A stretch of DNA of 24,299 nucleotides, taken from NCBI GenBank assembly GCA_903874585.1, contig CAIQSY010000195.1, positions 1 to 24,299 of the forward strand. Reading direction: 5' to 3'. Shown here piece by piece: positions 24,274 through 24,299 of the stretch. The notes beneath the pieces were generated by a model. The model searched no databases and was not told the origin of the DNA. It worked only from the letters and a program-made list of their open reading frames with translations. Every line of letters starts with the position of its first letter. Within the stretch, counting starts at the first letter, position 1. The translations under genes were made by a program, and so were the position numbers. The DNA comes from an uncultured Chlorobiaceae bacterium (GTDB lineage Bacteria; Bacteroidota; Chlorobiia; Chlorobiales; Chlorobiaceae).

Positions 24274-24299
24274 GTCAATTGAATGGCAAGCGAAACGTC

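Noticed and set aside
1..24299. CRISPR arrays, rRNA, tRNA genes and replication origins
   Set aside because: No evenly spaced repeats, no rRNA-like stretches, no tRNA cloverleaf and no cluster of DnaA boxes were seen by eye. A tRNA scan would settle the tRNA point.

Overview
The window looks like chromosome of a green sulfur bacterium (family Chlorobiaceae). The best evidence is pscC, the membrane-anchored cytochrome c-551 of the type I homodimeric photosynthetic reaction centre, a subunit characteristic of this group. A large single-chain pyruvate:ferredoxin oxidoreductase fits the reductive TCA cycle used by these phototrophs, and RuvB, GcvH, DapA and PFOR have GSB-like sequences. The moderate GC content would suit a Chlorobium chlorochromatii-like species, but the species is a guess.

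Layout. (1) 1-785: C-terminal part of an IS1634-type transposase running in from the left edge, followed by a hairpin. (2) 954-3539, minus: an aldo/keto reductase downstream of yifB/comM. (3) 3540-3936: a long AT-rich upstream region, then pscC (+), a textbook bidirectional terminator, and queF (-). (4) 5172-14319: nine co-directional plus-strand genes: SAM methyltransferase, DUF4905 protein and Xer recombinase (linked by two ATGA overlaps), hpf with its own terminator, hprK, a peptide-type binding lipoprotein with one permease, ruvB and a secreted TPR protein. (5) 14403-17963, minus: nifJ/PFOR. (6) 18255-20827, plus: rlmB, gcvH, gcvPA. (7) 20924-23244, minus: dapA downstream of ndh (NDH-2). 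(8) 23245-24299: a different kind of region, with a hypothetical gene whose zinc-ribbon cysteines are mostly lost, a hairpin-forming repeat at its 3' end with a product of the SNKAVHLT type seen in cassette-like repeats, and a strong hairpin near the right edge.

How the genes relate. PscC passes electrons to the reaction centre. The centre reduces ferredoxin, and PFOR uses reduced ferredoxin to carboxylate acetyl-CoA to pyruvate. NDH-2 feeds the quinone pool. GcvH and GcvPA are two parts of the glycine cleavage system, with GcvPB and GcvT not present here. Most of the rest is housekeeping: DNA recombination, ribosome modification and hibernation, queuosine and lysine/cell-wall biosynthesis.

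I found no convincing new multi-gene system. The regions most worth a second look are the right-hand end (possible cassette or repeat-associated gene), the methyltransferase-DUF4905-Xer overlap cluster, the apparently incomplete peptide transporter next to hprK, and the palindrome upstream of pscC. Four annotated-type starts needed correcting or are non-ATG: hpf, hprK, ruvB and gcvH, with nifJ and the TPR gene also moved.
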